Origin: Conoideocrella luteorostrata
Lineage: Eukaryota; Ascomycota; Sordariomycetes; Hypocreales; Clavicipitaceae
Reading direction: 5' to 3'
DNA length: 64,000 bases
Assembly: GCA_032433595.1 (NCBI GenBank)
Contig: JASWJB010000021.1
Span: 124,001-188,000 of the forward strand
This document shows, piece by piece, positions 44,030 through 56,429 of the stretch; the stretch's first letter is position 1; every line of letters starts with the position of its first letter. The notes under the pieces are model-generated. The model was given only the letters and a program-made list of their open reading frames with translations. It was not told where the DNA came from and searched no databases. The translations under genes and the position numbers were made by a program.

Positions 44030-45065
44030 TTCAAAGTAGTGCTTAAACGTCCTAATTTAATGTTTTCTAAAAAGAGTATAATAGTAGTACGCTTTATATA
44101 GTAAAATGAGAACTAAGCATATAAATATTGCATATAACTATAAATACGCAAATCCTATGGTTAGATTACTACTAAATTTACTTTAGATTAGCTTAGTAAT
44201 CTGCGACTTGAAGCCTTAAACTAAGGCAACATAAATAGAAAATAAGAAGCACCCTAAAACTTGCATAAGAAAACAAGAGAATACTATCTATAGTGTTATC
44301 TCCTTTCTACGTAAGAAGCTTACTTTAGCTAGTATAGATAAAACTATTAAGCATATTGCCCTAGTAACTACTGTATAAGCAAACATAGAGTAGTTAACGC
44401 ATATTCCTTAACCTGTAACCTTCCCGCAGCTTTAAACAGTACCTAGCTAAATCTCTAGAGTAAACTTATTTGCTACTTTCTTGATACCTTCCTTTACTTA
44501 AGTAGGAACTGCTTTTACTGCTATTAATATCTTATTACCTTGGTCCCTAACCTAGTCTAAAGGGTTTAGTATGTCCTAGGTTTACAGATGCTTCTTAATT
44601 TAATAAAAACAGTAAGTGTTAGAAATCTAAATTTAAACCTTTAATTATTTACAGTGAGTATTCCTCTCTGCTAGGAGGATTACGTAATTAGCATATGAAG
44701 AGTCATAGTAATAATAGGAATAATAAGAAGTTAAGCCACAATGTAGATCTATCTTTGCTAATACTTTCGTTTCTAGTAAGCCTGCATTATAATAGAGAAA
44801 TAAAATTGCAAAGGGGCTATTAAGATACTTAGCTTAAATAATAAGGCTACGAGGCATAAAATCTAGATACTAATAAAATACTACTAGAGAAACATGTTTT
44901 TATAAAACTTTTCTCAGCTAAAAGTGTCTCCCTTTATGGATTTTGACATTAATTAACAAACCTACCGTGAACAGCAGATTAATGCTCCTGTACTAAGAGG
45001 TAAGCTTCTTACACGCGGATTGCGACAAAGTAGCAGACTCGGGCTTTGTACTGTTCTGCACTCTG
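44030..45065. other. AT-rich decayed sequence, no supported gene
   Basis: Stops are dense in all frames. No RNA gene or repeat unit was recognised. Confidence 0.4.
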
Positions 45066-45069
45066 CTAT

Positions 45070-45341
45070 ATTCTATTATATTGCGCAAAAATATTTGTTT
45101 AGCTTTCGCTACAAACACTGTGCAATTAACTTTTACTAACGCTAAAATTAGCGTTTAGACTAGGAAGAGACATATAAGACGAGAAAAAGCCTTGTTATTT
45201 TATTAGATAGGAATTCAAGTTAATATTAATATTTAGTACATTGTAAATATTTTCTGGTTGCATGCATGTCAGATAGCTATACTACTAAGTTAACAAAGTA
45301 TGTGTTAAAAAGGAAGCTATTTTTGCGCAATATAATAGAAT
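45070..45341. mobile_element. MITE-like element with perfect 24-bp terminal inverted repeats
   Basis: The left arm at 45,070-45,093 (core TTCTATTATATTGCGCAAAA) and the right arm at 45,318-45,341 are exact reverse complements over 24 bases. They bound 272 bases of AT-rich DNA with no coding capacity. Size and structure fit a miniature inverted-repeat element. Target-site duplications are not clear, perhaps because RIP altered the flanks. An exact 24-base inverted pair is unlikely by chance even at this AT content, because the arms contain GCGC. Confidence 0.65.
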
Positions 45342-45344
45342 TAG

Positions 45345-47890
45345 ACAACATATTAATACTATAAGAAATGTAGCAGCACAGTTGTTTAAGCCTAAATATC
45401 TTTATCGGTCTAATAGATCTTATCTTATGGTAAGGTAGCTACTGCTTCTGCGAGTGATAGTACATAGAGCCTATGCAGATTTATAGATTACAGAGATTAG
45501 TAAATTAGATAGTTACACTACTCAAGTCAACTAAAAAAAGAAAAGGTTAAGTTGAGATTATAGACTATGTAACTATAAATTTAGACGACTTTGCGACGCA
45601 TAATCCGAGATAATTCTATAACCTATATATTTAAATAAACTGCTAAGGGCTCTAAAGAGAAACATAAGATTAACGTTGTCTGAGTTATTAAATAGATTCT
45701 GTAGTTATATAGAAGCATAAATACATAATATCAAAAGGCTATATAATTTGTAATCCACATTAACCACTCTTTGTTTATCTATGTAATTGTATTCCAATAT
45801 ACTGCTTCTAACTCTCTCTTGATTTTACTATAGGTAAATAGGATAGTGCTTAATTTATTTACCCTGTATTTTAAAAAGGCAGCCTTCTCGCTTAAATATA
45901 TATGCTCTTTTAGTAGTGTGTTAATAGAGAGGCGTAGGATTAGCTTGTTTAACTTAAAGTTATCGGAATAGATGCTTGATGATGGCCTAGGGTTATAATC
46001 TATTATAAATTAATTTAAGTATAATGCTATAGTATGTAGTATAGATATACTGTGCTTAACAATAACGTGCATTAAGGGGAAGCGTTTTTATAAATAATGC
46101 ATTAGCTATTATCGCCGTGGTTATAATTAGCTAATTTAACCTATCTTTGGGCTTGCATTCTTGCAAATTAGCTATAGCTAAGCTAATTTTGACTCCTCTA
46201 GCACTTATATATATTATTAAAACCCGCTCCCAGGGGCCAGAACTATTAATAACTAAGAGTACAAGAAAACATGTTATATAATCGTAAGGGTAGTAAAGAG
46301 TATTATAACATAGTATCTAAAGCTTTCGAAATGTCTTTTATATGGTCTCTTTAGGCGTCGGTAGGAACTTAGCTTCTACTTGCTAGTTATCTCCTCTTCC
46401 CGTTAGTATACAGAACTTTATAGCATTCATAAGCTCTTTAGGAAGTAGGATCGTTTAGAAAACTCGTTTAACATGCAAGCTATAATGTTCCTATTCTAGC
46501 TATGTTATTGGTTATATATAGAATAGCATTAATTTTGCTGTATTTTGTATAGTCTAGGCGAGCAGGGAATAACATTTAGGTTAGCTGTTATATTTTCATA
46601 TAAGCTTGAAAGTTTAACTCTAAAATAACTTCGCGTTAACTTAATTCTTAGGCTAATTATTGCACGCTCTGTTATAGGACTTTTTTCGACTTTGCTAAGC
46701 GTTCTAGTCACATGGAAAGGGCAGTGGTTAGTATTTGCGATTGTTTCCATGGCTGTAATAGGACTCTGTTTTCTTTTAGCAGGAATTATAACTTTAAATT
46801 ATAAGCTATAGATCCTTAAATTAAAATAGGGTCTGACATAGGAATCTAAACTTAAAAAGAGCCTAATAGGCACTTTTGATCTCCATAAACGCAAGCATAA
46901 GAAGTTTACCAAGCACAGGTAAAGCCTCAATAAGCTCTGATTTCTATAATCCTAGTGTAAAGAAACAAATGCAATATTATACTAATATATTTAGTGAAGT
47001 CTAAGTTTAATGTCTACTAAGATGCTACTAAGTTGTTAAAGTTAGGCACTCCTCACTATATATAAGACACCAAGGATAAATTATTATAAGATTACAAATA
47101 AACTAAATATTAAAGATAAAAAGTTTCCTTGTCCAAAATTTGAGCCTTTGTTGCATTATAGATTATCTAATTTGTAGTATAGTGTATAAAGAAACTATTG
47201 CAACTAGTTAGACTAGTTAAATTTATGTATAATAATAATAATAAATGTTATAAGATATAGAATTTTTCTTCCAATAGACGCTTCTATATCCACCTACTTA
47301 TACACCTTTTGGTACTATGTTTACTTATCCCTCTGCCTTAGGTATACATATAATTCAGGAGTAATAGACTAGCTTTTTATAAAGAACAAACAACTATATA
47401 TAAACTTTTAGCCCTTTAGCTTCTGCTTCTTAATAATCACTAATGCGTAACTATCTTTATTGCTTGAGTATTAAGTTAAAGAGCTATAAAACTTTCTTTT
47501 AATGAAAAATGTAGTAACTACAACAGTAGTAAGTATAAAGATACAGAGATACTTATCTAGATTGTTACTTAATATTTTTGTCTACGTATAAAGTAAATAT
47601 ATATATTATATCTCTCTATAAGTGCAAAAGTCTTTGTAGTCTTTTTTAGGAAAGTATTAAGCAGTTCTAGCTATATCCCGCTGTATCCATAAAGTGCTAT
47701 AACATAGCCTGCACTTATATACAATACTTTTGTTTTCTTTAAATTAATGCACTAGATATAGCGTGGGCTAGTGTTAAAATAGCCTTTTTCTACACTAAAT
47801 ATGTGTCTTGTTATACATAGCGTAGTATAAATAGATTTGTTACGCGCGTAAAGAAACATAATGCAAAATGTATTAGTATAAGACGTTACT
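45345..47890. other. AT-rich block with weak ORFs, no firm gene
   Basis: A 73-codon ATG-started minus-strand ORF at 46,750-46,529 (METIANTNHCPFHVTRTLSK) has a reasonable start context (CAGCCATGG) but no domain and no continuation. A (TAATAA) run lies at about 47,230. Nothing else is supportable. Confidence 0.35.
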
Positions 47891-47893
47891 AAG

Positions 47894-48286
47894 ATGAAAT
47901 CCTTTATAGTTGCTCTATATTTCTTCACTTTCTGCTGTAATTCCCTTGCTTTACTTAACGGCGTAGGATCTAATGATGCTTGCAATAAAACCACTAGTAT
48001 ACACCCGAGTGTTAACTACTTCAACGCATTAACAACTATATTTTACGCTAATATTACTTATAGTAATACAGTGGATATGTTATTTCTGGATAGGAAAATT
48101 AGCCTAAATAATACGTTAACGTCTTAATCTTCTTATCTAGATAACACATTAGGCATAAACTATTGTCTTATGATCACAAATATCTAATATAACACCCTAA
48201 CTATACCTGTGCTAAATAATATAGCTATAATTGTGATTTACAGATCCTACTTTAACATTACTAGGAGTAAGCTTAAATTATACTAA
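47894..48286 (+). pseudogene. Possible small secreted protein gene broken by two stops
   Basis: ATG at 47,894 begins MKSFIVALYFFTFCCNSLAL, a good signal-peptide shape: one Lys, a hydrophobic core, then small residues. The mature part DACNKTTSIHPSVNYF, IFYANITY and ISLNNTLTS has three Asn-x-Ser/Thr sites. TAA at 48,125 ends the 77-codon ORF, but the frame goes on through SSYLDNTLGINYCLM, another TAA at 48,185, and YRSYFNITRSKLKLY to TAA at 48,284. Both internal stops could be former CAA. If real it would be a secreted protein of about 130 residues, effector-like in size and location. Against this, the opposite strand over the same bases reads PLSKARELQQKVKKYRATIK, a charged helix whose antisense is automatically hydrophobic. 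The call is uncertain. Confidence 0.35.
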
Positions 48287-48289
48287 ATA

Positions 48290-49380
48290 ACTATTTTTAT
48301 ATTTATCTATTTCTAATAATTTCAGAGGGCTAAAACAATGAAATACTTAGTAGTAGCACTTTTAAATTAGAGGGTTTTAAATAGGCAGTAACTATAGAAC
48401 CTAGGAACGGAAGCTAAGTGGTAAGATTGGTTAAAATAACGTAAACTATAAAGGCAAAAGAGAATGTGAAAGCATAACATAAGTAATATTATGTGATAGA
48501 TTAAATGTGGGTTTCATTATTAAGGATACTATGTTCTTCGTTTATATATTTGCGTATTTATAAATTCTAGCTTAGTATTTAACTGTCACCTAGAGTTAGA
48601 GCATTAAGTGATACTCTCATCGTGCTGGATTACACGTGTGTGTGAGTGGATCTGTGATACACGGGCAGAAAGGATACGTAGCCTCTAGGCCTAAGGCAGC
48701 AATCTAGGACAGGCGGTCCAAGATTGTAAGGGTATCTATAGGGGGTTTTGGACAGGGCTAACGAGAAATTTCTAAACTATTATTAATGCAACACAGTTCT
48801 TCCTATTAATGCAAATCAATTTGAACCCCTTCCCATCAATTTAACACATCGCAAGCTAGTATTATAAAACAAAATAATCTTTGGAAAAAATTAAGAGACG
48901 GCACCACACCTAGTTAGAAGTACTAAAAGATATCTAGCTTATGTGAAATAAATAAAACGAAAAAAGGACTAAATTTTTTTCGTGATCTAATTAGTTATAG
49001 GCAGAGGTTAAAGGTGTAACTAAAGGCTAGACTATATAATTATATACTTAGAAGGCAGGTTTAGATACTTCACCGCACTAATGTTGGGTTACGGGGTGAG
49101 TATATAATGACGCTAGCGCTGGTTTAGAGCGCTAGTTAACTATATTGCTTAGTTAAACCCCCTAAGCAGCTACCACGTAACTACTGTTAACGCTATAGAA
49201 AAGCCTAAGAGAAGCAGCTAGATCTAGGATTTAATACTCTCTTATATTAAATACTAATAGTCTAAAAAATTTTATAAAATTTATTTTTCTTTTATATTTA
49301 TAGATTAAACTACTTTAGTATATTAAATTACAACTAGTGATTTGCCCTGCTAAACTATGTATCTATTTGCTAGGTTTAGA
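48290..49380. other. AT-rich intergenic sequence with a short inverted repeat
   Basis: CTAGCGCTGGTTTAGAGCGCTAG at about 49,112 contains perfect 8-base inverted arms. Another ATG-led hydrophobic start (MKYLVVALLN) at about 48,339 is followed at once by stops. No gene is supportable. Confidence 0.35.
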
Positions 49381-49384
49381 TTAG

Positions 49385-50760
49385 TTAGTCTATAGTAAAA
49401 GGTGATCCACTAATACTATAAGCCTCTTCTAAACCTTCCTTTAAAGCAATGCTAAACGATAATTGTTGTCCTTGAACACAAAACTTAACTAGTTTCGAAA
49501 ATACACTATTATGTCTAGACGCGGAATGCTCCAGAAAACCACTAAACATAAATTTGTTACTAACTGTAAAGTGCGCAGAGGAGTTGTCTAGGCCCTCTAA
49601 AAAGACGTTGTATTCCTCTGAGCCTAGCTTAAGCCTGCAAAATATATAGCTAGCGCACTTGTATAGCCTATTAACAAAGCTTGGGTCGCTATTTAGCTCG
49701 AAGTAGAAATTCTGTGTATGAGCGCAGAGCGCAAGCTTGTCTAGTGCAGGCGAGACTCTAATGCACTCCTTAGCAAGGCGTTCTATCTTATCTAGATTAG
49801 TTACATTGTCTAAGCTTAGGGCAACGCTGTTGTATTTTACGTTAAATTGGAAAAACTTGCCACCCCCACGCACTGCACGCTAGCAAAGGAGCTAGTTCTA
49901 GGCGCGCGTTAAGTTACCTTAGCTTAAAAATGCTTAGAATATCCTGAAAGCGAATAAATCTAATAAACTGCGATAGCGCTTTTTATACTAGGACTTTGTG
50001 ACTTTTGCGGACGCTAGCCGTTTGCTAGAGTTTATAGTTTGCTGCCTCTTGAATTTTTACGCGCTACCTACTGAACCTGTTCTAAATAACGCCACAAGGC
50101 TTAGGTTAGGTATATTAGGGAACACTGCGGCCACCTCTGCGCACGCGAGCGCTGCGGGGTTATTATAAGGACTTACCCCGCTATCTTAGTACTACTCGCC
50201 TGCGATCTCCTAAGGGGCGAAAAAGCTACGATCTAGTTAGAATAAGGAAGATACCTGTATTATAAACTACTTACTATAGGGCCATAGTAGTCGCTCGAAG
50301 TCTTGTTATCTAGACACTAGGAGTTAGTAGCTTATTAATATTAAATAGTAGCAGGGGCTTCTCACGCTTGCTAAAGGGGAACTTAGCCGCTATCGCATGC
50401 TAGGAGGATACAATAATCTGCGAAATGGTTAATTTAGGTTATATTATATCTTAATATCCACCCACCTAAGTCGTCTTTTCTTTGCCCTACTTTATTGTAG
50501 TTGGTAATAATATATATGCTTGTGTTATCTGTTGTAGTAACAGGCATTCCAATGTGAAAGCCTATCTTAGTAGCGGGTAACAAATCTAACACGCACCATA
50601 ATAAGCCAAAAACTTTCTTTAAAGCCGTGTCTATATTCCGCGACAGATATTTACTATCTAAAATTACTAACAAAACTGTCCGCTAGAAATAACTCACTAG
50701 GGGGATCCAGGCAAGGGGAAATTTAGCTACTTAACGCGGACGAAAGACTTCTTGCGCGAG
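49385..50760 (-). pseudogene. Decayed gene containing the longest open frame of the window (162 codons)
   Basis: From 49,873 to 49,385 a minus-strand frame stays open, with FFQFNVKYNSVALSLDNVTN, LDKIERLAKECIRVSPALDK, LALCAHTQNFYFELNSDPSF, VNRLYKCASYIFCRLKLGSE and EYNVFLEGLDNSSAHFTVSN. The first codon is GTG, and TAG codons lie just upstream in frame, so this is the 3' part of a longer gene. Further 5', KFPFSKREKPLLLFNINKLL near 50,370 and ILDSKYLSRNIDTALKKVFG, LLWCVLDLLPATKIGFHIGM and PVTTTDNTSIYIITNYNKVG (50,673-50,434) are also protein-like. Frames differ between segments, so at least one indel or intron must be assumed. I recognise no family. The mixed hydrophobic and charged pattern looks like a folded globular protein. 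Confidence 0.45.
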
Positions 50761-50769
50761 GGCCCTTAA

Positions 50770-51425
50770 AGTAGCAATACAATTGTTTATTAACTAGCTA
50801 TTTATACCCAGCCCACAAACACTTATTGCACCTGCATGGGTATAATATTAGCATGCTCATGAGCTTAAACTATAGGAACCATACTTACCTGAGCTTATGC
50901 TAAATAGTATGTTAAAGTTGTTTTGCACAGGGTATAGCAAGCTAATGCGGGCTTCTAATTCTTAAAGAAACCGTAGTAGAACGCATGCTTAAGTCCCCCC
51001 TCCATTAATGCACAGCACGCGTACTATTGCGGTATCTAGCTTAAAACAAATTCGTATACTATAACCTCCACATAAGAGGCAATTATTTAAGTATAGGTAT
51101 ACGCTTTGTTTTATTCCAAATATTTGTATATAAATGTCGCAAACCCAGTGCCCACAGGGAAGCTTGTATTTTAGTCACCTTATTATACAGCTATAATAAG
51201 TGTCCTCGGAGTAGAGTTAGCGCTAATAGGATTAGAAGCTGCTTAATTAAAGCTAGTAATGATTTGAGACAGAATTATCTTTATGGATATATCTGAATTA
51301 TCGCTGCATTTCTAACTATACTAGCATAGCAAATGTTGAGGGTAGTATAAGATAATTTGCTCCGTTATTACATAGGAGTGTTTAATAGCAGATTTGCGAA
51401 GTCACCTGCTAGTATAGTTTAGTAA
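50770..51425. other. AT-rich decayed sequence, no supported gene
   Basis: No coherent frame or repeat was seen. A short GC-richer patch (CAAACCCAGTGCCCACAGGGAA) lies at about 51,140. Confidence 0.35.
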
Positions 51426-51429
51426 AAAC

Positions 51430-52540
51430 ATCGTTAAACTCGAACCCTAGGATTAGCAGTTAGTTATTAATTAGAATAGTTTAGATACGCTTGCCGTTAG
51501 AGAGGCGTACAGTGCATGCATGGAGAGTAATAGTTAAGAATATAACTAAAAGCTATTATAGGAATAACAAAAGTTTTAAAATTATTAAGAAATAATATAT
51601 AGTTTAGAAAGCCTGATACATAAAACTCTAGATTAAGGCTTATTCTACGTTAGAGGCGAGTAGCTAATATGAAACTAAAAGGGCTAGAGTTAGAAGTTAC
51701 TAGAGTTACAGCGTGGCGTAGAAACGCAACAAGGTGCTTGGCTGTGAAAAGATAGCTAGCCTTAGCGCGCATTTTATTTATGCTATCTAAAAGGATTAAA
51801 AGCTTATGTTGAAATGTATTCCACTGACAATATCTATAGCATTTTCTATGCTAAGGACTTAAATAAGCCGAGAGGCTAACCGCCTAAACACCCTGGAAAC
51901 GCGATGTAATATTTACGCTTGTATATAACCTTATATTTCTTTTAAACGCTGCGACTACGTCTTTTATTCTATTCCCTTCTTCTGTTATTAACAAAAGCCA
52001 TAGAAGCACGGGACTTATAGAGGGTCTTCCGTAATTAATCCACGCTGTAAGTCTATAAGCAGCGATTTCCACACCTCCGAGGTTATTAAGAAAGAGACAC
52101 ATAACATTAGCAAAAGGAAGAAGTAGTTAATGATACACTATATCGGCAAGTTAGATAGTCTTCTGCTAGTAGCTTACACTAGAGGATAACGGATAGTTAG
52201 TTAACTCATGGCATCGAGAAGGAGGACTTCTGCTTTGTATTCTACTGTGTCGTGGAACATTACTTTTAGCAATTATGCTAGATATAAGCATCTTGCTCTT
52301 AGGCGCAGCGAATAGATGCACTTCTGCATGGCCTCTTTAACCACGCTTACTTCAATAATTAAATCCTAATTTGTGTATTACTTTGGCTTTGTGTTAGTTG
52401 CCAATTAAGACAACGAACCCGCAGGACTCCGTTTTGTTGGATCCAAGGGCTGCTAAGAGACGTTTTAGGCGATCTAATACCTACAAAAAGACCTCATGAT
52501 TATTTTTGGACAAATGCAGCTAGGATGTGTGACTGCAAGG
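51430..52540. pseudogene. Decayed coding region, strand unresolved
   Basis: Three frames compete. The minus ORF at 52,102-51,884 (MCLFLNNLGGVEIAAYRLTA) continues past few stops to about 51,430. A plus frame reads VTAWRRNATRCLAVK, RDVIFTLVYNLIFLLNAATT and REGGLLLCILLCRGTLLLAI. A second minus frame reads EVWKSLLIDLQRGLITEDPL and ILHRVSRVFRRLASRLI. Low stop density on both strands over 1 kb shows former coding sequence, but I cannot choose the sense strand or name a family. Confidence 0.35.
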
Positions 52541-52544
52541 CATT

Positions 52545-54040
52545 TTGCTAGGGGGGGGAGGGGGGATACAAAGAGACGTAATATCGGGCCCGAACCTAGT
52601 ACTTATACTGTTCCCCGAGATAAGAGATATAGCTCCCAAGCAGCCAGATATAGATAGAGTTACACAGTATGTAGCCTTATACAGCTCCTAGATTCCCTAG
52701 GCATATAGGGTACTGCACATACTACGCTACTACACACCTTGAAACTATAAGCAACAATGTCGCTAAAATTTTACTGTATCTACGAATATAAGCTCTATAG
52801 GAGATCTTGTGTGAGAGTCTTCTAGGTGTCTAAAGACCTATTTAGCTAGTAGCTATTGCTTCTCTGCATAGGTAAACCAAAGCGCATCTTTGTTAATAAT
52901 GTGTGCTCCTAATGTAGGCCTGCTCACGCCTATCCTATGCTAACGGCATTTAAACACTACTATTATATTTACTTAGCTAATGCTCAACCACTACCTAGGT
53001 ACTTCTTAGACGCCTTAGAGCTCTAAGGGTAGTTTTAGCGGAACAGAGAGGGACTATATAACTAATAGCTAGCATTGTATAGAGGGGGCTCATAGAATCG
53101 TATTTCTAAGTGTAGAATTTATGCTACATGGTTACGCATATTAACGTGTTTAATAGAAAGTTTAACAAAACCTGGTTAGCTAGAGAAATTTAGAAGCGTT
53201 TTGTTTTGTGAATTTAAATACTGCTATTATAGTAAGCTAAGGCTACCTACATTAACTAAGCTTTATAAGCTATAAATACATTACGCCTTTGGTAAATAGG
53301 CACTATAACTAAGGCGCTTTTAATGTTTCCTTTCTTTTATTATTATGTTTCTCTTCATTACTTCCCCTAGACCTTTAGCAGTTATAGGTTTCTGTTTATA
53401 TAAGTATTTATTTATAATAAAAGACTAAACTAATATTTAATCCTTTAATACCCTTTGATAAGCATAGTTTTACTTACAGCAGTTATTATAGCAATAAGAT
53501 AAACTTTAAAACCTCTGTAGCATTGTGATAGATTTTAGTAAATATAACGAAAAGCTAATAAATATATTAATAAAGTAGCAAAAAATTAACTACTAGTCCT
53601 CTAATATTATTCTAAGAATACGTTGCTTTGCTGCTATTAGTGCCGCCGCTGCCGCCAATACACAGAGCCTTTTATTATTATTGCTGCGTGCTACGGGGCT
53701 GTTTAGGGCATAAACTAAATCCGCAGAACTAGATAGGAGTGTATTTTCTATTTACTCTAAGGGCAAATAAGCTATATTCTAATAGGACACTGGTGTTTTT
53801 AGGTTAGACTAATTCACAAAATCGTTGTTAAACTCTCTACTATTATAGTTATTAAACAGGTTAGCAACGTGAATAGAAGGCATAGGAGTAATTAGCACAA
53901 AGTGGTTACTTTCTTCTGGCTAAAAGATATTACTAGCATGCTCCCTAAAGGATTTATTATTCCCTTTATCTGTATTTATACTAGCGTACAAATTAACTAA
54001 GTCCTATTTAGAAATGCTATTGCTCTCTTCCTAATCTAGT
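52545..54040. other. AT-rich block with a G-tract
   Basis: A G8-A-G6 tract lies at 52,551-52,565. The rest is RIP-like DNA with no coherent gene. The right end may contain the 3' continuation of the minus-strand ghost at 54 kb. Confidence 0.35.
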
Positions 54041-54042
54041 AA

Positions 54043-54480
54043 TTAATAAACCTTAGTATCTAGATTATTACCCGCTAGAGAGGGAGAAGGTCTTAGGGAC
54101 ATTTTTTTCTTATTGAGATTTAAGTGTGAAAGAGAGTTAACTATATCCGGTGTTTTGCGAGAAGCTTGGGCAGCTAAGATAACAATTGTAGTGCCCCGTT
54201 TGCCTGATCGCAAGTCATAGGGCCGTTGTTCCACACAGAGCTCATCGCTAAATTAGCCCAAAAGTTACGTTAGTATTGCAAGGACCTAGAGGAATTTTAG
54301 CATAGCGTACAATAGCCTGTAAATCCGGAAGATTGCGGCCTTCCGGAATATAATAACTAATGCACTAATGATTATGCGTAGGCTCCTTATAAAAGCCACT
54401 AGCAATAATATTAGCTTTCTAACCTAATTCAAAACCTTTGCGTAGGTAGCTTGGTCCTCTCTTTTAAGTAGTCTCCTTTT
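54043..54480 (-). pseudogene. Fragment of a decayed coding frame, family unknown
   Basis: A minus-strand frame open at 54,234-54,043 reads EQRPYDLRSGKRGTTIVILA and SHLNLNKKKMSLRPSPSLAG. Upstream in the same direction, with frame shared or nearly shared, LLLVAFIRSLRIIISALVII and FRKAAIFRIYRLLYAMLKFL are readable to about 54,470. RPYDLRSG-like strings are common in retroelement polyproteins, but nothing diagnostic is present. Confidence 0.3.
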
Positions 54481-54484
54481 GCTT

Positions 54485-55920
54485 TTTAGTGTGCTTGCTT
54501 TGACGTTTGTGTGCTATTGTGGGGTATTTAATGCAGCGGATAGCTAAATACAGACAAATAAATAGTATTTACCATTAGGTTAAGGCAAAAGAGATCTAGA
54601 GAGCAATAAACCACTTCGTTAACAGGCGTATGCCATGCATATTATTGTTTTTTCTTCCTTATTAATGTCCCGCGAATTTACGCGATCTATTGTTGGCGTC
54701 TTCAGTTCTGATTAAGTGAAAGTGTTGCATTACTGCCTCTAGATTACACTGGGGCACACGTAAGTATTCTTAGGGAGCTACATCTAGACACTTTAGGGTG
54801 TGAGCTATTTTTATTAGTACGAAGGGAGGGTTTGACTGTAACTTTACCCCACCTCACACCCCCGGCGTTAACTAGGCTTTGATGTCCCTGAACATTTAGG
54901 CATTTATGAGTTCTCTCATGGAGCCAGATTTGGACTAACTATGGGCGCGAGTTACTTCTATGTGTTTAAAGGAGGTGTGGTTCTAGCTTCACCACCACTT
55001 AAACTGTCTGGCCCATGTGCTAATAAAGTTTTAACGCCCTAAGATTCGCACCTAGGAGTACGTGATTTCATCAGGTCAGATTCAGACACATGTAATGACT
55101 AAGAAGCGAGTTAGGGGTGATAATAGCCTTATCACACCTTACATTTTGCACCCGGGTGTGGATAAACTGGGATCAGAGAGGGGTCTTAATAAAGATGTAG
55201 CACCTATGGTGAGCGAAGCATGTCTTGCGAACTAGCACTAATGTAAGATGAAAACTGAATACGAGATTGTGTTGGTTTTATTGATCTTCTATTTATATTA
55301 TAGTAATATGTATTATATACTGTGTTTATACTGCATTCGCATTAGTAATATTTCTCCCTCTAGGCTGTTTGTTATGTGGTGCTGCATGTGTTGACTATTA
55401 ATATAACCTATTACATTTGATATCGCTTGGCTCGGAGGGCATTAGAAATTCTTGCGCCACTAGCAGCTGTCTATAATATTGAGAGAGAGGGAGAGGCGGA
55501 CTAAACACCGTGCGTAACATGAACTTCCTAGATGTAACGACAGGGTTAATCATTCGTGAGCCTTGATGGCCTGATTTTGACTAGTAACTCCCACAAAGTA
55601 ATTGAAAGAAATGGGACCTTATCCGCTACGTTGAGATCCTTTTGGCATAAGAAAAATAAGTGGATTGTTACATTTTGGGGCATGCTTTGATAACTGTGAT
55701 GGATGTAGCGATAAAGCTAAGGTGATAGTTATAAGTACTGTATACTTGGATACGTATGGAATTTTCTGTGTAATTCTGTATTAAGTAGTATTAATATAAA
55801 TAGTACTTATAATACAAATAACTTGGCAGTCGAAAAGTGTTCATGGTCTGGTAGACTAGCCAAAAGAAACGCAGCCGGGCCGTCCCTCTTCGTCGAGCCG
55901 ATACCTAAGCGCCTTCTTCA
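54485..55920. other. Mixed-composition sequence, no gene identified; possible LTR-like stretch
   Basis: From about 54,780 to 55,260 the sequence is GC-balanced and non-coding, with repeated GGTGTGAG/TCACACC strings on both strands (about 54,796, 54,865 and 55,130) and AATAAAG near 55,022. This could be a solo LTR or other non-coding repeat, but no ends or target duplication were found. Confidence 0.3.
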
Positions 55921-55929
55921 GAGAAGAGG

Positions 55930-56420
55930 GGAAATGCTAAGCTAAATAAGCGGTACTTTTTGGCTGCCTTTAGCTGAGAAGAAACATGGCTTATACTACT
56001 CTATTTGATCCACACTAGCGCTAGTTAGCACGCCTCCACCGCTTCCAACGGCGTTGTCTTAGCTTATAGGCACATTTGCAAATGCCTAAGGGAAATTTGG
56101 AGCATAGTTTATTGATCCTTGTAGGTGGCTGGTAATTTGACCTTGTCGCTCCCGCTTGTAGTCCTAAATAATGCGGCGCTGTGTGTCTATGAGTTCTTGC
56201 AGGATAGCGATTTTGTTAACTTCTCCCTCTCTTTCTCTCTCTATGTAGAATACAATATTGCGTAGCTACTGTAACTTAGACTAGAGTGACTTGGCTTCTT
56301 GTTTATTAGTGTTAGCTAGTTGTTATTAGTTCTCCGCGTATAACCGCAACTGCTAGATCTGCCCTTAGCTTTGCATAATTGCTGTGGCGCAAACTTGAAA
56401 AATCTGAGAGCTTATTTGAG
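55930..56420 (-). pseudogene. RIP-degraded coiled-coil protein, C-terminal part
   Basis: The minus-strand frame reads SDFSSLRHSNYAKLRADLAV (about 56,395), then HREREREGEVNKIAILQELI, DTQRRII, DYKRERQGQITSHLQGSINY, APNFP, NAVGSGGGVLTSASVDQIE and YKPCFFSAKGSQK, ending near 55,930. The first half is a charged helix, the second a Gly/Ser-rich tail. Composition at 55,860-56,200 is balanced, so the 3' part is less mutated. The family is unknown. It diverges from the Gln-rich ghost that starts at 56,850 on the plus strand. Confidence 0.45.
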
Positions 56421-56429
56421 GCTAGATTT

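Noticed and set aside
51884..52102. 72-codon minus ORF as a stand-alone gene
   Set aside because: Two other frames over the same DNA are equally protein-like, so it is listed only as an unresolved decayed coding region.
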